DNA of 34,856 nucleotides, taken from positions 1-34,856 of the IMG/VR virus record IMGVR_UViG_3300022907_000051, one strand, 5' to 3'. Positions 1 to 8,619 of the stretch are shown here, piece after piece. Every line of letters starts with the position of its first letter. Position 1 is the first letter of the stretch. The notes below the pieces were generated by a model, which saw only the letters and a list, made by a program, of their open reading frames with translations, searched no databases and was not told the origin of the DNA. Source of the stretch: a virus. The translations under genes and the position numbers were made by a program.

Positions 1-1
1 T

Positions 2-640
2 ACAGTAACATTAGATGGGGAACTTTATAATCATGAACTTAAAGATAACTTTCAAAAGATTACAAGTTTAGTAAGAAAAACAGTAAACTTAGGCGCAGAT
101 GAATTAGCAGAAAGTGCTGAATTAGTACAGTATCATGTTTATGATATGTTTGATAGTGCAAATCCAGATATGACTTTTACACAAAGAGCAAAGTGGATAA
201 GTGAAAATGTTTCAGGTAATAACATAGTTTTAGTAAAATATGACGAAGCAAATACATCAGCAGATATAGACAAATTGTATGGTGAATATACAACTGCTGG
301 ATATGAAGGTCAGATGATTAGGCAGGATACTGCTTATGAATTTAAGAGAACTAAAAACTTGCTAAAGAGAAAAGAGTTCATCACAGAAGAATATAAAGTT
401 GTAGAAATACAAGAAGGTAATGGTAATTGGGCAGGGTATGCAAAAAGATTTATACTTGAACTTGCAGACGGTACACAATTTAGTAGTGGAGTTAGAGGTT
501 CACAAGACAAACTTGCACAGTTACTAAATGATAAAGATACTATTAATTGGGCAACATGTAGATACTTTGAACTAAGTAATGACGGCGTTCCTAGATTTCC
601 TGTTGTTATTGATTATGGATCAGGCGAAAGGGACGACTAA
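2..640 (+). CDS. 30: ATP-dependent DNA ligase, C-terminal part (left-edge partial)
   Basis: The frame is open from base 2, so the true start lies outside the window. The visible part carries nucleotidyltransferase-type ligase motifs in order: LDGELY (motif III, just inside the edge), a QYHVYD segment, YEGQMIR (motif IV, near base 300) and NLLKRKEF (motif V, near 355), followed by an OB-fold-like tail. These motifs form the AMP-binding pocket of ATP-dependent ligases, which seal nicks after replication and repair; T4 gp30 is the model. The catalytic KxDG lysine would lie upstream, out of view. The stop TAA overlaps the next ATG (TAATG). An internal ATG at 146 is not the start, because motif III lies before it. 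Confidence 0.85.
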   Translation, partial: TVTLDGELYNHELKDNFQKITSLVRKTVNLGADELAESAELVQYHVYDMFDSANPDMTFTQRAKWISENVSGNNIVLVKYDEANTSADIDKLYGEYTTAGYEGQMIRQDTAYEFKRTKNLLKRKEFITEEYKVVEIQEGNGNWAGYAKRFILELADGTQFSSGVRGSQDKLAQLLNDKDTINWATCRYFELSNDGVPRFPVVIDYGSGERDD

Positions 641-837
641 TGGCACATACATCAGAACTAATGGAAACCCGAGGACATCATTTAGTAGGTGTACAATGGC
701 CTGTAATTGGTAGTAAAGGTGATGAGTACATTGTTACTATGTATGATAGAGGTTGGGAATGTACCTGTCCTGCATGGCGTAAATGTAAACATATAAAAGG
801 TGTTGAGCAAGGTTTAGTAAATGATAAAGGAGAATGA
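640..837 (+). CDS. Small SWIM-type zinc-finger protein
   Basis: A 65-aa protein whose C-terminal half carries CTCPAWRKCKH, fitting the SWIM zinc-finger pattern CxC...CxH. SWIM fingers bind nucleic acid or protein partners and usually sit inside larger proteins; here the finger is nearly the whole protein. The start overlaps the ligase stop by one base (TAATG), implying translational coupling with the ligase and perhaps a role in DNA metabolism. The zinc motif is seen directly; the partner is unknown. Confidence 0.7.
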   Translation: MAHTSELMETRGHHLVGVQWPVIGSKGDEYIVTMYDRGWECTCPAWRKCKHIKGVEQGLVNDKGE

Positions 838-838
838 C

Positions 839-1120
839 ATGTTTAATCCTGATGTAATGAAAGAAACTAAATTTCCCAAAGGAATGTCTGCAAATTATGA
901 ATTTGACAATTATATATTAAGTATAGTCAAAAATGAAATATCATATGGAAACGATAAAGGATTGTATGAGATAAGTGTATTTGATGCAGGAAATCAGATT
1001 GAATTGCCTGGTATCACTGACAAAGGTGACACTGTAAGAGGTTGGTTGACAAAAGACGATGTTAATAGTATTATGAAGAAACTAACAATCATTACAGGCA
1101 CAAATGCAAAACTTTTATGA
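839..1120 (+). CDS. Conserved hypothetical protein
   Basis: A 93-aa protein from the ATG at 839. I prefer this over an in-frame ATG at 821 because an AAAGGAG Shine-Dalgarno sequence (826-832) sits just before it and inside the longer version. It has no membrane segment and no motif I can name; the composition suggests a small soluble alpha/beta protein. It lies in the run of small early-type genes after the ligase, and I do not recognise a function. Confidence 0.6.
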   Translation: MFNPDVMKETKFPKGMSANYEFDNYILSIVKNEISYGNDKGLYEISVFDAGNQIELPGITDKGDTVRGWLTKDDVNSIMKKLTIITGTNAKLL

Positions 1121-1127
1121 GGGAATA

Positions 1128-1307
1128 ATGAACGACATACTACAGGACATACAAGAATTAGAAGGCACAATAACTAGTTTAAAAAATGTAAATAACAAGC
1201 CTGAAGTTATATCTGCAATTAGAAAAATTGATGATATAATTGATCGCAAAAGAGAAGAGTTTAACAGGTTAGAAGAGCAAATACAAAAGGAATACTTTAA
1301 TGGCTAG
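1128..1307 (+). CDS. Small coiled-coil protein
   Basis: A 59-aa protein starting at ATG 1128, chosen over an in-frame ATG at 1104 because TGAGGG lies at 1117-1122, a proper distance upstream. Nearly the whole sequence is charged heptad-like helix (two helices separated near NNKPEV), so it probably forms a coiled-coil dimer. It overlaps the next gene by 8 bases. No function is recognised. Confidence 0.6.
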   Translation: MNDILQDIQELEGTITSLKNVNNKPEVISAIRKIDDIIDRKREEFNRLEEQIQKEYFNG

Positions 1308-2448
1308 TATTACTGCACTAAAAGGTAAAAAATTATCTAAAAAGAAAACTATAACACGTAGGAAAACTACAGGTGCAAAGGCGGCACCTTTGGATGATTA
1401 CAAAAAACATACAGACTATTTCCATTTCAATGTAGATTCTAAAGAATGTGTTACAATAGTCAAGGCACACATAAAGAAAGTTTATGATAAAGAACGAGTT
1501 AGGATAATTCTTAAAAATAAAGAAACTATGTTTGCTAAACAATTTGTAGCATCTTATTGCCACTGGGTAGCAGAAGGCAAAGATGCCCCAGAAGATAGTG
1601 TAAATTGGATGACAGGATACTTTGATCAACTTTATAATAAAGGGCTATCTATTGTAGAAGAAGTAAAAGCAGAAGAGGCTAAAACACCTAAAAACGTTTA
1701 TGTGCCTAGTATACAAGAACGTATAAAAGAAGCAAGTAGCAACATTATTGCAGAAATAGATGAACAAGTAGATAAATTTATTGAAGACCCTAAATCATTT
1801 AAAAAATTTGATAGTGTAAAATTCTTTAGAGCAATGCAAGTTAACCAAGCACATGCAAGACATATTCGTAGTTACTATGAAGGAATATTAGGTGAATATC
1901 TGATGTTGCAAAAACCTGTTAGTGAACAAGACGAACAACTTAGAGAAGGTTACTCACATCTAGATAAAGTAGATGTTAAAAAAGCAGTAGATCTGTTTCA
2001 GGGTATTGTGGGTGCATGTGATTTAATTACTGCAGAAAGCAAAGCAAATAGAAAAACAAGGTCACCTAAACCTAAGAGTGCAGAAAAATTAGTTGCAAAA
2101 ATGAAATACTGTAAGTCAGACGAAAAGTACAAAGTTGCTAGTATAAATCCTGCTGATATTATAGGGTGTAATGAACTGTGGGTCTTTAACACAAAGACAA
2201 GAAAAATAGGCAAGTACATTGCAGAAGAACACCAAACTCTACAAGTTAAAGGTACAACATTGCAATTCTTTAATGAAAAAGAGAGTATAGCAAAAACACT
2301 ACGTAAGCCTGAACAACAACTTGCAGAATTTAATAAAAGTGGTAAAGTACAATTACGTAAATTTTTACCAAATATAAAAGGTGTTGAGACTAAACTTAAT
2401 GGTAGGATTAACAATGATACAGTTATACTTAAGGCAGTCAATAATTAA
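1300..2448 (+). CDS. Conserved hypothetical protein, 382 aa
   Basis: A soluble 382-aa protein with a very basic N-terminus (about residues 8-28, rich in Lys/Arg with a KKKTITRRKTT stretch), a mostly helical centre, and a beta-richer C-terminal third. An AAGGA ribosome-binding site precedes the start. The basic N-terminus and its place between replication genes and the late block hint at nucleic-acid contact, but no catalytic motif is visible. I believe similar proteins occur in marine T4-like phages, but I cannot assign a role. A late promoter box overlaps its end. Confidence 0.6.
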   Translation: MASITALKGKKLSKKKTITRRKTTGAKAAPLDDYKKHTDYFHFNVDSKECVTIVKAHIKKVYDKERVRIILKNKETMFAKQFVASYCHWVAEGKDAPEDSVNWMTGYFDQLYNKGLSIVEEVKAEEAKTPKNVYVPSIQERIKEASSNIIAEIDEQVDKFIEDPKSFKKFDSVKFFRAMQVNQAHARHIRSYYEGILGEYLMLQKPVSEQDEQLREGYSHLDKVDVKKAVDLFQGIVGACDLITAESKANRKTRSPKPKSAEKLVAKMKYCKSDEKYKVASINPADIIGCNELWVFNTKTRKIGKYIAEEHQTLQVKGTTLQFFNEKESIAKTLRKPEQQLAEFNKSGKVQLRKFLPNIKGVETKLNGRINNDTVILKAVNN

Positions 2449-2454
2449 TAAATA
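2447..2454 (+). promoter_or_regulatory. T4-type late promoter box (AATAAATA)
   Basis: AATAAATA, one mismatch from the T4 late consensus TATAAATA, 22 bases before the neck gene. The predicted transcript start is near 2460, leaving a short leader with an AAGGA ribosome-binding site before ATG 2477. Confidence 0.65.
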
Positions 2455-2476
2455 GTGTATATACAAGGATACACTA

Positions 2477-3232
2477 ATGGCGACACTAGCAAGTTTAAGA
2501 GCAGACACAATAGACTACATCCGTTTTCGTTTAGGCGACGGGATGGTAGATGTAGAACTTGATCCAGATCATTATGATAATGTAATAGACAAATCTATAA
2601 AACGTTTCAGACAACGTAGTCAAAATGCATATGAAAGTTCTTATGTATTTTTAAGTGTTGTCAAAGAACAACAAGAATATACATTACCTGATGAGATAGA
2701 GGAAGTACGTCAAGCATTTAGACGTAGTGTAGGAAGTGGCAGTAGTGATACTGGCACACAGTTTGAACCATTTGAGGCTGCATTCCAGAACACTTACTTG
2801 CTGCAAAGTGGTAGAATAGGTGGTATGGCTACATATGAAATGTACTATCAGTACCAAGAATTAAGTGCAAGGTTATTTGGCGGATTTATTAATTTCGAAT
2901 TTAATCCTGTAACTAAAAAGATTACACTACTTCGTAAGTTTAGTGCAGACGGTGAACAAATTGTTCTTTGGACATATAACTTACGTCCAGAAAGTAGACT
3001 ACTTGAAGATAGACATTCAGGTCCTTGGATACAAGACTATGCACTTGCACTAGCAAAATACACACTAGGTGAAGCACGTAGTAAGTTTAGTACTATTGCT
3101 GGACCTCAAGGTGGCACAAGTTTGAATGGTGATGCATTAAAAGCAGAAGCACAAGTTGAACTTGATAAATTGGATGAAGAACTACGTAATTATGTAGATG
3201 GTTCTGATCCACTTTCATTTATAATAGGTTAA
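2477..3232 (+). CDS. 13: Neck protein, gp13-like
   Basis: A 251-aa protein with the N-terminal signature of the T4 gp13 neck family: an opening helix, RLGDGMVDVELDPDH (cf. the LG.P.i.VELT..q pattern of gp13), then a helical segment and the beta-rich YTLPDEIEEV section. gp13 and gp14 form the collar joining the filled head to the tail. T4 gp13 is about 300 aa, so this copy is somewhat short. It starts the late block behind a late promoter. No gp14 is seen beside it. The assignment rests on pattern recognition, not alignment. Confidence 0.65.
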   Translation: MATLASLRADTIDYIRFRLGDGMVDVELDPDHYDNVIDKSIKRFRQRSQNAYESSYVFLSVVKEQQEYTLPDEIEEVRQAFRRSVGSGSSDTGTQFEPFEAAFQNTYLLQSGRIGGMATYEMYYQYQELSARLFGGFINFEFNPVTKKITLLRKFSADGEQIVLWTYNLRPESRLLEDRHSGPWIQDYALALAKYTLGEARSKFSTIAGPQGGTSLNGDALKAEAQVELDKLDEELRNYVDGSDPLSFIIG

Positions 3233-3235
3233 AAA

Positions 3236-4336
3236 TTGATTAAATGCCCATTGCCCTATATGCACCAGTTTATTGGTCAAAATTTCACGAAACCTTGTTG
3301 TAATTTTACAGAAAATAGCAACCTTACACCTACACAATACTGGAATAGTAAAGAACTAGCAACAGTACGCTCAGAACTTGAAAATGGAATATGGCCAAAA
3401 GGATGTAGTAATTGTAAACAACTTGAAGAAAATAATCAATTAAGTTTGCGACAACGCAGCTTACAAGAATATAAAATACCTGTTACTCCAAGTGTAGAAT
3501 ATGTAGATTTAAGGCTGAGTAATAAATGTAATTTTGCATGTAGAAGTTGCGAGCCTATTTTTAGTAGCAGAATTTCAAAAGAAAACAATAAACATAATTT
3601 AAAAGAATATTATGGATATTCTTTAAGTAAGAATTATATTGAGCATACAGAACAAATATCCCAAGATATAAAAAAAATAGTTCCCAAAGTAAAAAAGTTA
3701 ATGTTTACTGGAGGAGAACCAACCTATATTCAGCAATTTTATGAGATTTTAGATACTTGTTCTGCAGAAACAAATTTATTAATTACAACGAATGCAAGTA
3801 TGATAAATGATATCTTTTTAAATTGTATAAAAAAATTTAAAAACCTACATATTACTATTAGTATAGATGCAGTTGGACACCCTGCAGAATATATTAGGTA
3901 TGGTACAAATTGGGATACAATAGATCAAAATATAAAAAAGATATTGTCACTAAAATGTAGTGTTATGTTTAACACTGTATTAAGTGCATATAGTGTGCCT
4001 CATATTGAAAGTTTAGTAGATTACATAATTGAAAATGAACAAGATGCTTATGGTGCAGACATGTATATATGTGATTTCCCACAACATTTACATCCGTGTA
4101 TATTACCAAAAGAATTTCGTAAGCAGTTGACAGATAAAATAAATTGTAGTATTGTAAAGTTAAGTAATAGCAAAAGAGTTGACGATTATGATAATGCAAT
4201 TAAAGTTTTAAAAACACTAGTAATTCAACTTAAGACAGATTATAGAGATAACATAAAGTTTAAGGCATTTACAGATAAACTTGATGTAATACGGAAACAG
4301 AAATATGATTATAGGAATATGTGGACTAATTGGTAG
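3236..4336 (+). CDS. Radical SAM protein with N-terminal twitch-type Fe-S domain (copy A)
   Basis: A 366-aa protein. Residues about 1-80 form a twitch-like auxiliary Fe-S domain (Cys4, Cys21-Cys22, Cys57, Cys60). The radical SAM core follows, with CNFACRSC (Cys98, 102, 105) ligating the catalytic 4Fe-4S cluster and FTGGEP (157-162) binding S-adenosylmethionine. This N-twitch architecture is a known family without, as far as I know, an established substrate; related SPASM/twitch enzymes modify peptides or sugars. The start is TTG, three bases after the neck stop, and the end overlaps the dNMP kinase. It has no promoter of its own and sits between conserved genes like an inserted accessory gene. 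Confidence 0.85.
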   Translation: MIKCPLPYMHQFIGQNFTKPCCNFTENSNLTPTQYWNSKELATVRSELENGIWPKGCSNCKQLEENNQLSLRQRSLQEYKIPVTPSVEYVDLRLSNKCNFACRSCEPIFSSRISKENNKHNLKEYYGYSLSKNYIEHTEQISQDIKKIVPKVKKLMFTGGEPTYIQQFYEILDTCSAETNLLITTNASMINDIFLNCIKKFKNLHITISIDAVGHPAEYIRYGTNWDTIDQNIKKILSLKCSVMFNTVLSAYSVPHIESLVDYIIENEQDAYGADMYICDFPQHLHPCILPKEFRKQLTDKINCSIVKLSNSKRVDDYDNAIKVLKTLVIQLKTDYRDNIKFKAFTDKLDVIRKQKYDYRNMWTNW

Positions 4337-4994
4337 TGGCAAAGGCACAGTTGCAGACATACTTGTAGAACAAGGATACAAAAAAGTTAGTTTTGCAGAT
4401 AAACTAAAAGATGGTGTTGCTACTGTATTTGGTTGGGATAGAGCTATGCTTGAAGGTGATACTGATGAAAGCAGAGCCTGGCGTGAACAACCTGATGAAT
4501 TTTGGACTGCTGAAACAGGCAGAACAATTACTCCAAGAATAGTGCTACAAGAGTTTGGCACAGACTGTATGCGAGATGGTTTCTACGATGGTGTGTGGGT
4601 TAGTTTACTAAAAAAAGAACTTGTAGAAAATCCTGGCGACTATGTCATACCAGATGTAAGATTTTCAAATGAACAAAATATGATACGTGATATCGGTGGC
4701 CAAGTTTGGCAAGTTAGACGTGGTAATGTTCCACTATGGTGGGAAACTGCAATTAATTGTAATGAATCAAATTCAAGTGAAGAGTCGAATAATCCTATGA
4801 AGGTTGTTTTTCCTGAAGTACATGCAAGTGAATGGAAATGGGCAAGACGTGATGAGGAGTTCACAGTTACAATTGATAACAATGGGTCAATGGAAGATCT
4901 TAAACATCAGGTGTTAAGTCACCTCGATTCCAACCAAACTTTATCAACTCCTGATTACAGTTCAGGCATACCGTTTTCAGATTACGGTTGTTAA
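4305..4994 (+). CDS. 1: Deoxynucleoside monophosphate kinase (gp1-like)
   Basis: A 229-aa P-loop kinase with GLIGSGKGT (Walker A, residues 7-15) directly at the N-terminus, followed by FADKLKD, and a region matching the T4 gp1 / phage dNMP kinase family. It would phosphorylate dNMPs to dNDPs, recycling host nucleotides for phage DNA synthesis. The start overlaps the radical SAM gene by 32 bases. The C-terminal 32 codons overlap the convergent zinc-protein gene. The tail after residue about 200 is Ser/Asp-rich and probably not part of the fold. Confidence 0.85.
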   Translation: MIIGICGLIGSGKGTVADILVEQGYKKVSFADKLKDGVATVFGWDRAMLEGDTDESRAWREQPDEFWTAETGRTITPRIVLQEFGTDCMRDGFYDGVWVSLLKKELVENPGDYVIPDVRFSNEQNMIRDIGGQVWQVRRGNVPLWWETAINCNESNSSEESNNPMKVVFPEVHASEWKWARRDEEFTVTIDNNGSMEDLKHQVLSHLDSNQTLSTPDYSSGIPFSDYGC

Positions 4995-5229
4995 CATTTT
5001 TTAAGTTACCGTCTATATAAAAAACAGTAACTTGACTTCTCATACTTGGTTTAAATCCGCAAGCCTCACATTTTCTTTTTACTTTATATCCACTATCTAC
5101 CCACAATGGTTTAACAGGTTTGTGTAATTTTAAACACTGCTCGCATTTCTTTCTATAATACTTTTTATCATTTCTTATATAATTTATAGCTTTAGGACGT
5201 TGCCCGCATTGTTCACAAATAGCTCTCAT
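4900..5229 (-). CDS. Zinc-binding HNH-like protein lacking the catalytic histidines
   Basis: A 109-aa protein with two paired Cys sets: CEQC...CEQC in the N-terminal half and CEAC...CLNC in the second half. The second half reads like an HNH/zinc-finger fold (IDGNLKNVNNRNLKTVCLNC), but the His residues expected just before IDGN are replaced by VFY, so nuclease activity looks doubtful. I believe similar small proteins recur in marine T4-like phages. It runs opposite to its neighbours and overlaps the dNMP kinase end by 95 bases. Its ATG lies 6 nt after a GTAAATA late-type box, with no ribosome-binding site. Confidence 0.7.
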   Translation of the reverse strand: MRAICEQCGQRPKAINYIRNDKKYYRKKCEQCLKLHKPVKPLWVDSGYKVKRKCEACGFKPSMRSQVTVFYIDGNLKNVNNRNLKTVCLNCNQELIKFGWNRGDLTPDV

Positions 5230-5234
5230 GTGTG

Positions 5235-5242
5235 TATTTACC
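5235..5242 (-). promoter_or_regulatory. Variant late promoter box (GGTAAATA), minus strand
   Basis: On the minus strand GGTAAATA ends at 5235, exactly 6 nt before the A of the ATG (5229). It differs from the consensus at two positions, so it is weaker evidence than the others, but the spacing equals that of the other leaderless candidates in this window. Confidence 0.4.
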
Positions 5243-5290
5243 CATACCTTTAAAGGGATTCTGCAAAATAGGTTAATTATAGGGTGTGTG

Positions 5291-5298
5291 GATAAATA
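5291..5298 (+). promoter_or_regulatory. Late promoter box of the tail sheath gene (GATAAATA)
   Basis: GATAAATA with a predicted start near 5304 gives a leader of about 30 nt that holds AAAGGAAAGAG (5321-5331), a good ribosome-binding site before ATG 5335. This is a classic leadered late promoter. The rest of 5230-5334 holds a short CCTTTAAAGG palindrome and nothing else I can name. Confidence 0.7.
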
Positions 5299-5334
5299 AC
5301 AGTATATGAAATACCTTATAAAAGGAAAGAGAAC

Positions 5335-8300
5335 ATGGCACTTATATCACCAGGTGTAGAAGTTACAGTAATAGACGAAAGTAATTACACACCATCAACA
5401 GCAGGCACAGTAGCAGCAATAGTGATTGCAACTGCAGAGAATAAAACAAGTGGAACAGGTACAGGCACTGCAGCAGGAACTACTCCAGCAAATGCAGGCA
5501 AGACTTACTTAATTGGAAGTCAAAGAGAACTTACTGCTACATTTGGAAATCCAACATTTTATAACACAACTGCAGGTACTCCTATAAATGGATACGAGTT
5601 AAATGAATATGGATTAATGGCAGCTTACAGTTTACTAGGCGTAAGCAACAGAGCATACGTAACAAGAGCAGATATAGATCTAGCTCAACTAGCAAGTAGT
5701 ACTAATCGTCCATTAGGAAATCCTACAAATAATACAGTATGGTGGGACGTAAGTGCAGATACACGTTGGGGAATTTTCGAATGGAACCAGAGTACAGGTG
5801 CATTTACAAATAAAATTCCTACAGTAATTACAAGCACAACTGACTTAGATACTGGTGTTCCAAAAACTTCAATTGGTGCTATAGGTGATTATGCACTAGT
5901 TGCTACAAATACAAGTAATCCTGTTTATTATAAAAACAGAAGCAATGCTTGGGTACTAGTAGGAAGTGCAAGTTGGCAAATAGCTCATGCTACTGTTGCA
6001 GGAACAATTGCAAGTCCAAGGTTTACAAACGGTGATAGTATAACAATTAACGGCACAACTGTAACAATGGTTGGTAGCACAGTTGCTGAATTAGCAACAA
6101 GTATAAACAATGCAAGTATTACAGGCGTTACTGCAGCAGTACACAGTAATAAAATTGAAATTTTTGCTAACAGTACTGCAGTAGGTGTAGACAGTGTTGC
6201 AGATGGTAAAATTGTACTAGCAAATGCAAGTGGAACAATTCTTACTGATGCAGGTTTAACTGCAGGAACTTATGCAAGACCATTAATTGCACAAGATCCA
6301 CACTATACAGTTCCAGCATGGAAATCAACAGATACTACCCCACGTCCAACAGGCAGTGTTTGGGTAAAAACTACTTCAAGTAACTTAGGATTTTTAGCAG
6401 ACGTAAGTGCATATAATACTGCAACTGCAGCATTTGTTTCAAGTACTGCACCAGCATATGAAAATGACCAAACTGCACTTAAGAATCTAGATACTACAGG
6501 TGGTAAAGATATTAGTACAGGAAGTTATTATGTACAATATGACGTTACAGAAAACGATACTGTTACATATAAATTGTTTCAAAGATATAGTACAGGCGCA
6601 ACAAGTATTACTGGGTTAGTAAATAGTGCTACTCCATTAACTGCAAGTGAACAGTTTACAATACAGGCTAGTTCAGCAAACAGTACAACACTTAGCACTG
6701 CAGTTACAGTAACATTAAGTGGTACATCATTAGCAGATATGGCAAGTGATATAAATGCCGCAAATGTAAGTAATGTAAGTGCAAGTGTAGACACAGGTGG
6801 ATACTTGGTAATTTCTCACAGTTTAGGCGGAGTGATAATTCTTAAAGATACATCAGGTACTCCTTTAACAGATGCAGGTATTACTACAAGTATTACAACA
6901 GGACAAGTCAGAGCAGGTAATAACAGTGATTTAATAGTAAGTAACTGGATTGCTCCTACATATACTGCAAGTACAAGTGCTCCAAGTGCAAATCCAGATG
7001 CAGATACATATTGGTATGCAGGCGGATTTGAAGCAGACATTATGATACATAATGGAACAACATGGCAAGGATACCAAAATATTACAGATACAAGAGGATT
7101 TGCATTAGGTGATACAGATCCAAACGGTGTAATTTTTAGTACTACTGCTCCTACACTACAAAGTGATGATAGTGTGCTAGTAAATGGTGATTTATGGATT
7201 GACACAAGTGACTTAGAAAATTATCCAGCACTTTACAGACGTCAGACTGTAGACGGTGAAGCAAAATGGGTTGCTATAGATAAGACAGATACTACAACTG
7301 AAAATGGAATAATTTTTGGTGATGCACGTTTTATGGGTGACGGCACAACAGATGTTGTCACTGGCACTATTCCAACCACAAAGACTTTACTGACAAGTGA
7401 CTACTTAGATATTGATAGACCTGACCCTACTGTTTATCCACGTGGGATACTACTATTCAATACAAGACGTAGCACATATGGTGTAAAACAATTTAAATCA
7501 GATTACTTTAGTAGAACAAACTTTAGTAGCACTACATTATATCCTACACTTCCTACTGAAAAGGATGCATGGGTAACAAGTAGCGGAAGTACATTTGGAC
7601 GTAAAGCAGTAAGAACAGTAGTTGTAAATGCAATGAAGAGTGCATTAGATGCTAGTGCAGAATTACGTGAAGATGCAAGAACATTTAATGTAATTGCGGC
7701 TCCTGGATACCCAGAGCTTATAAGCAACATGGTAAGTTTAAATAATGATAGACGTCAAACTGCTTTTGTTGTAGGCGATAGCCCAATGAGATTAGCTGCA
7801 ACAAGTACTGCTATAGAAAACTGGGCAACAAATGCTGCAGCAGCTTCAGATAATAATGAAGATGGATTAGTAACAAGTGATCCATATTTGGCAGTGTTTT
7901 ATCCTAGTGCAACAACAAACGATTTAAATAATAACACAATTGTTGTTCCAGCAAGTCATGCAATATTAAGAACAATTGCAAGAAGTGACGATATTAGTTT
8001 CCCTTGGTTTGCTCCTGCAGGCACAAGGCGTGGACTAGTAGACAATGTTGCAAGTATTGGATATATTAGTGCATCAACAGGTGCATTTATAAACGACAAT
8101 ATTCGTGAAAGTGTAAGAGATACACTATACACAAATAGAGTTAATCCAATAGCATTTTTCCAAGGTAGCGGAATACTAAACTATGGAAATAAAACAAGAG
8201 CTGTATCTACAAGTGCATTAGATCGTATTAACGTATCAAGATTAACAGGATATTTAAGACGACAATTACAGACAATTGCTACAGGCTTTGTATTTGAACC

Positions 8301-8562
8301 AAATGATAAAATAACAAGAGACGAAATAAAGCAACAGATTGAGCAAACACTTAATGATTTAGTTGCAAAGCGTGGTGTTTATGATTATTTGGTTGTATGT
8401 GATGACACAAATAATACATCAGATAGAATTGATCGTAATGAATTATATGTAGACGTTGCTATTGAACCTGTAAAATCAGCAGAGTTTATCTTTATTCCAA
8501 TAAGATTAAAGAATACTGGTGAAATTGCAAGTGGAAACGTAGCAGCTTCAAGCACAGTTTAA
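5335..8562 (+). CDS. 18: Tail sheath protein gp18, enlarged
   Basis: A 1075-aa protein, far longer than the 659-aa T4 gp18. The N-terminus (ISPGVEVTVIDES) and the C-terminal region (ITRDEIKQQIEQTLNDLV, then VVCDDTNNTSDRIDRNELYVDV) are typical of contractile sheath proteins. The sheath polymerises around the tube and contracts to drive it through the host envelope. The middle (about residues 115-690) is a Thr/Ser/Ala-rich insertion containing two related domains at about 230-312 and 440-522, each ending in GT-LTDAG, plus Trp-rich W--DT segments. These probably decorate the outer tail surface. A late promoter precedes it and a strong terminator follows, so it is transcribed as its own unit. Confidence 0.92.
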   Translation: MALISPGVEVTVIDESNYTPSTAGTVAAIVIATAENKTSGTGTGTAAGTTPANAGKTYLIGSQRELTATFGNPTFYNTTAGTPINGYELNEYGLMAAYSLLGVSNRAYVTRADIDLAQLASSTNRPLGNPTNNTVWWDVSADTRWGIFEWNQSTGAFTNKIPTVITSTTDLDTGVPKTSIGAIGDYALVATNTSNPVYYKNRSNAWVLVGSASWQIAHATVAGTIASPRFTNGDSITINGTTVTMVGSTVAELATSINNASITGVTAAVHSNKIEIFANSTAVGVDSVADGKIVLANASGTILTDAGLTAGTYARPLIAQDPHYTVPAWKSTDTTPRPTGSVWVKTTSSNLGFLADVSAYNTATAAFVSSTAPAYENDQTALKNLDTTGGKDISTGSYYVQYDVTENDTVTYKLFQRYSTGATSITGLVNSATPLTASEQFTIQASSANSTTLSTAVTVTLSGTSLADMASDINAANVSNVSASVDTGGYLVISHSLGGVIILKDTSGTPLTDAGITTSITTGQVRAGNNSDLIVSNWIAPTYTASTSAPSANPDADTYWYAGGFEADIMIHNGTTWQGYQNITDTRGFALGDTDPNGVIFSTTAPTLQSDDSVLVNGDLWIDTSDLENYPALYRRQTVDGEAKWVAIDKTDTTTENGIIFGDARFMGDGTTDVVTGTIPTTKTLLTSDYLDIDRPDPTVYPRGILLFNTRRSTYGVKQFKSDYFSRTNFSSTTLYPTLPTEKDAWVTSSGSTFGRKAVRTVVVNAMKSALDASAELREDARTFNVIAAPGYPELISNMVSLNNDRRQTAFVVGDSPMRLAATSTAIENWATNAAAASDNNEDGLVTSDPYLAVFYPSATTNDLNNNTIVVPASHAILRTIARSDDISFPWFAPAGTRRGLVDNVASIGYISASTGAFINDNIRESVRDTLYTNRVNPIAFFQGSGILNYGNKTRAVSTSALDRINVSRLTGYLRRQLQTIATGFVFEPNDKITRDEIKQQIEQTLNDLVAKRGVYDYLVVCDDTNNTSDRIDRNELYVDVAIEPVKSAEFIFIPIRLKNTGEIASGNVAASSTV
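6022..6270 (+). repeat. Sheath insertion domain repeat, copy 1
   Basis: Codes for sheath residues about 230-312. It shares with copy 2 the order: short beta strand, VT(M/L).G(S/T), a helix with (L/M)A..IN.A, (I/V)..V.A.V, a hydrophobic strand, then GTILTDAGLT. The pattern resembles flagellin-hook-IN-like or Ig-like surface modules. It is a diverged protein-level repeat, not a DNA-level one. Confidence 0.6.
6652..6900 (+). repeat. Sheath insertion domain repeat, copy 2
   Basis: Codes for sheath residues about 440-522 and matches copy 1 in order and spacing, ending GTPLTDAGIT. Divergence between the copies is large, so the duplication is old or the domains were acquired separately. Confidence 0.6.
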
Positions 8563-8580
8563 CAAAAATTAAAAAAATAC

Positions 8581-8606
8581 AATGGGGGTTTATACCCCCA
8601 TTTTTT
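8581..8606 (+). terminator. Rho-independent terminator after tail sheath
   Basis: A perfect 9-bp stem (AATGGGGGT / ACCCCCATT) with a 4-nt loop (TTAT), running into a T tract at 8601-8606. It separates the sheath transcript from the tube promoter that follows 14 bases later. Confidence 0.9.
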
Positions 8607-8619
8607 ATGACAAAAAACT

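Noticed and set aside
1998-2441. 147-aa minus-strand reading frame opposite the 382-aa gene
   Set aside because: Hydrophobic low-information translation of the opposite strand; no promoter or ribosome-binding site.
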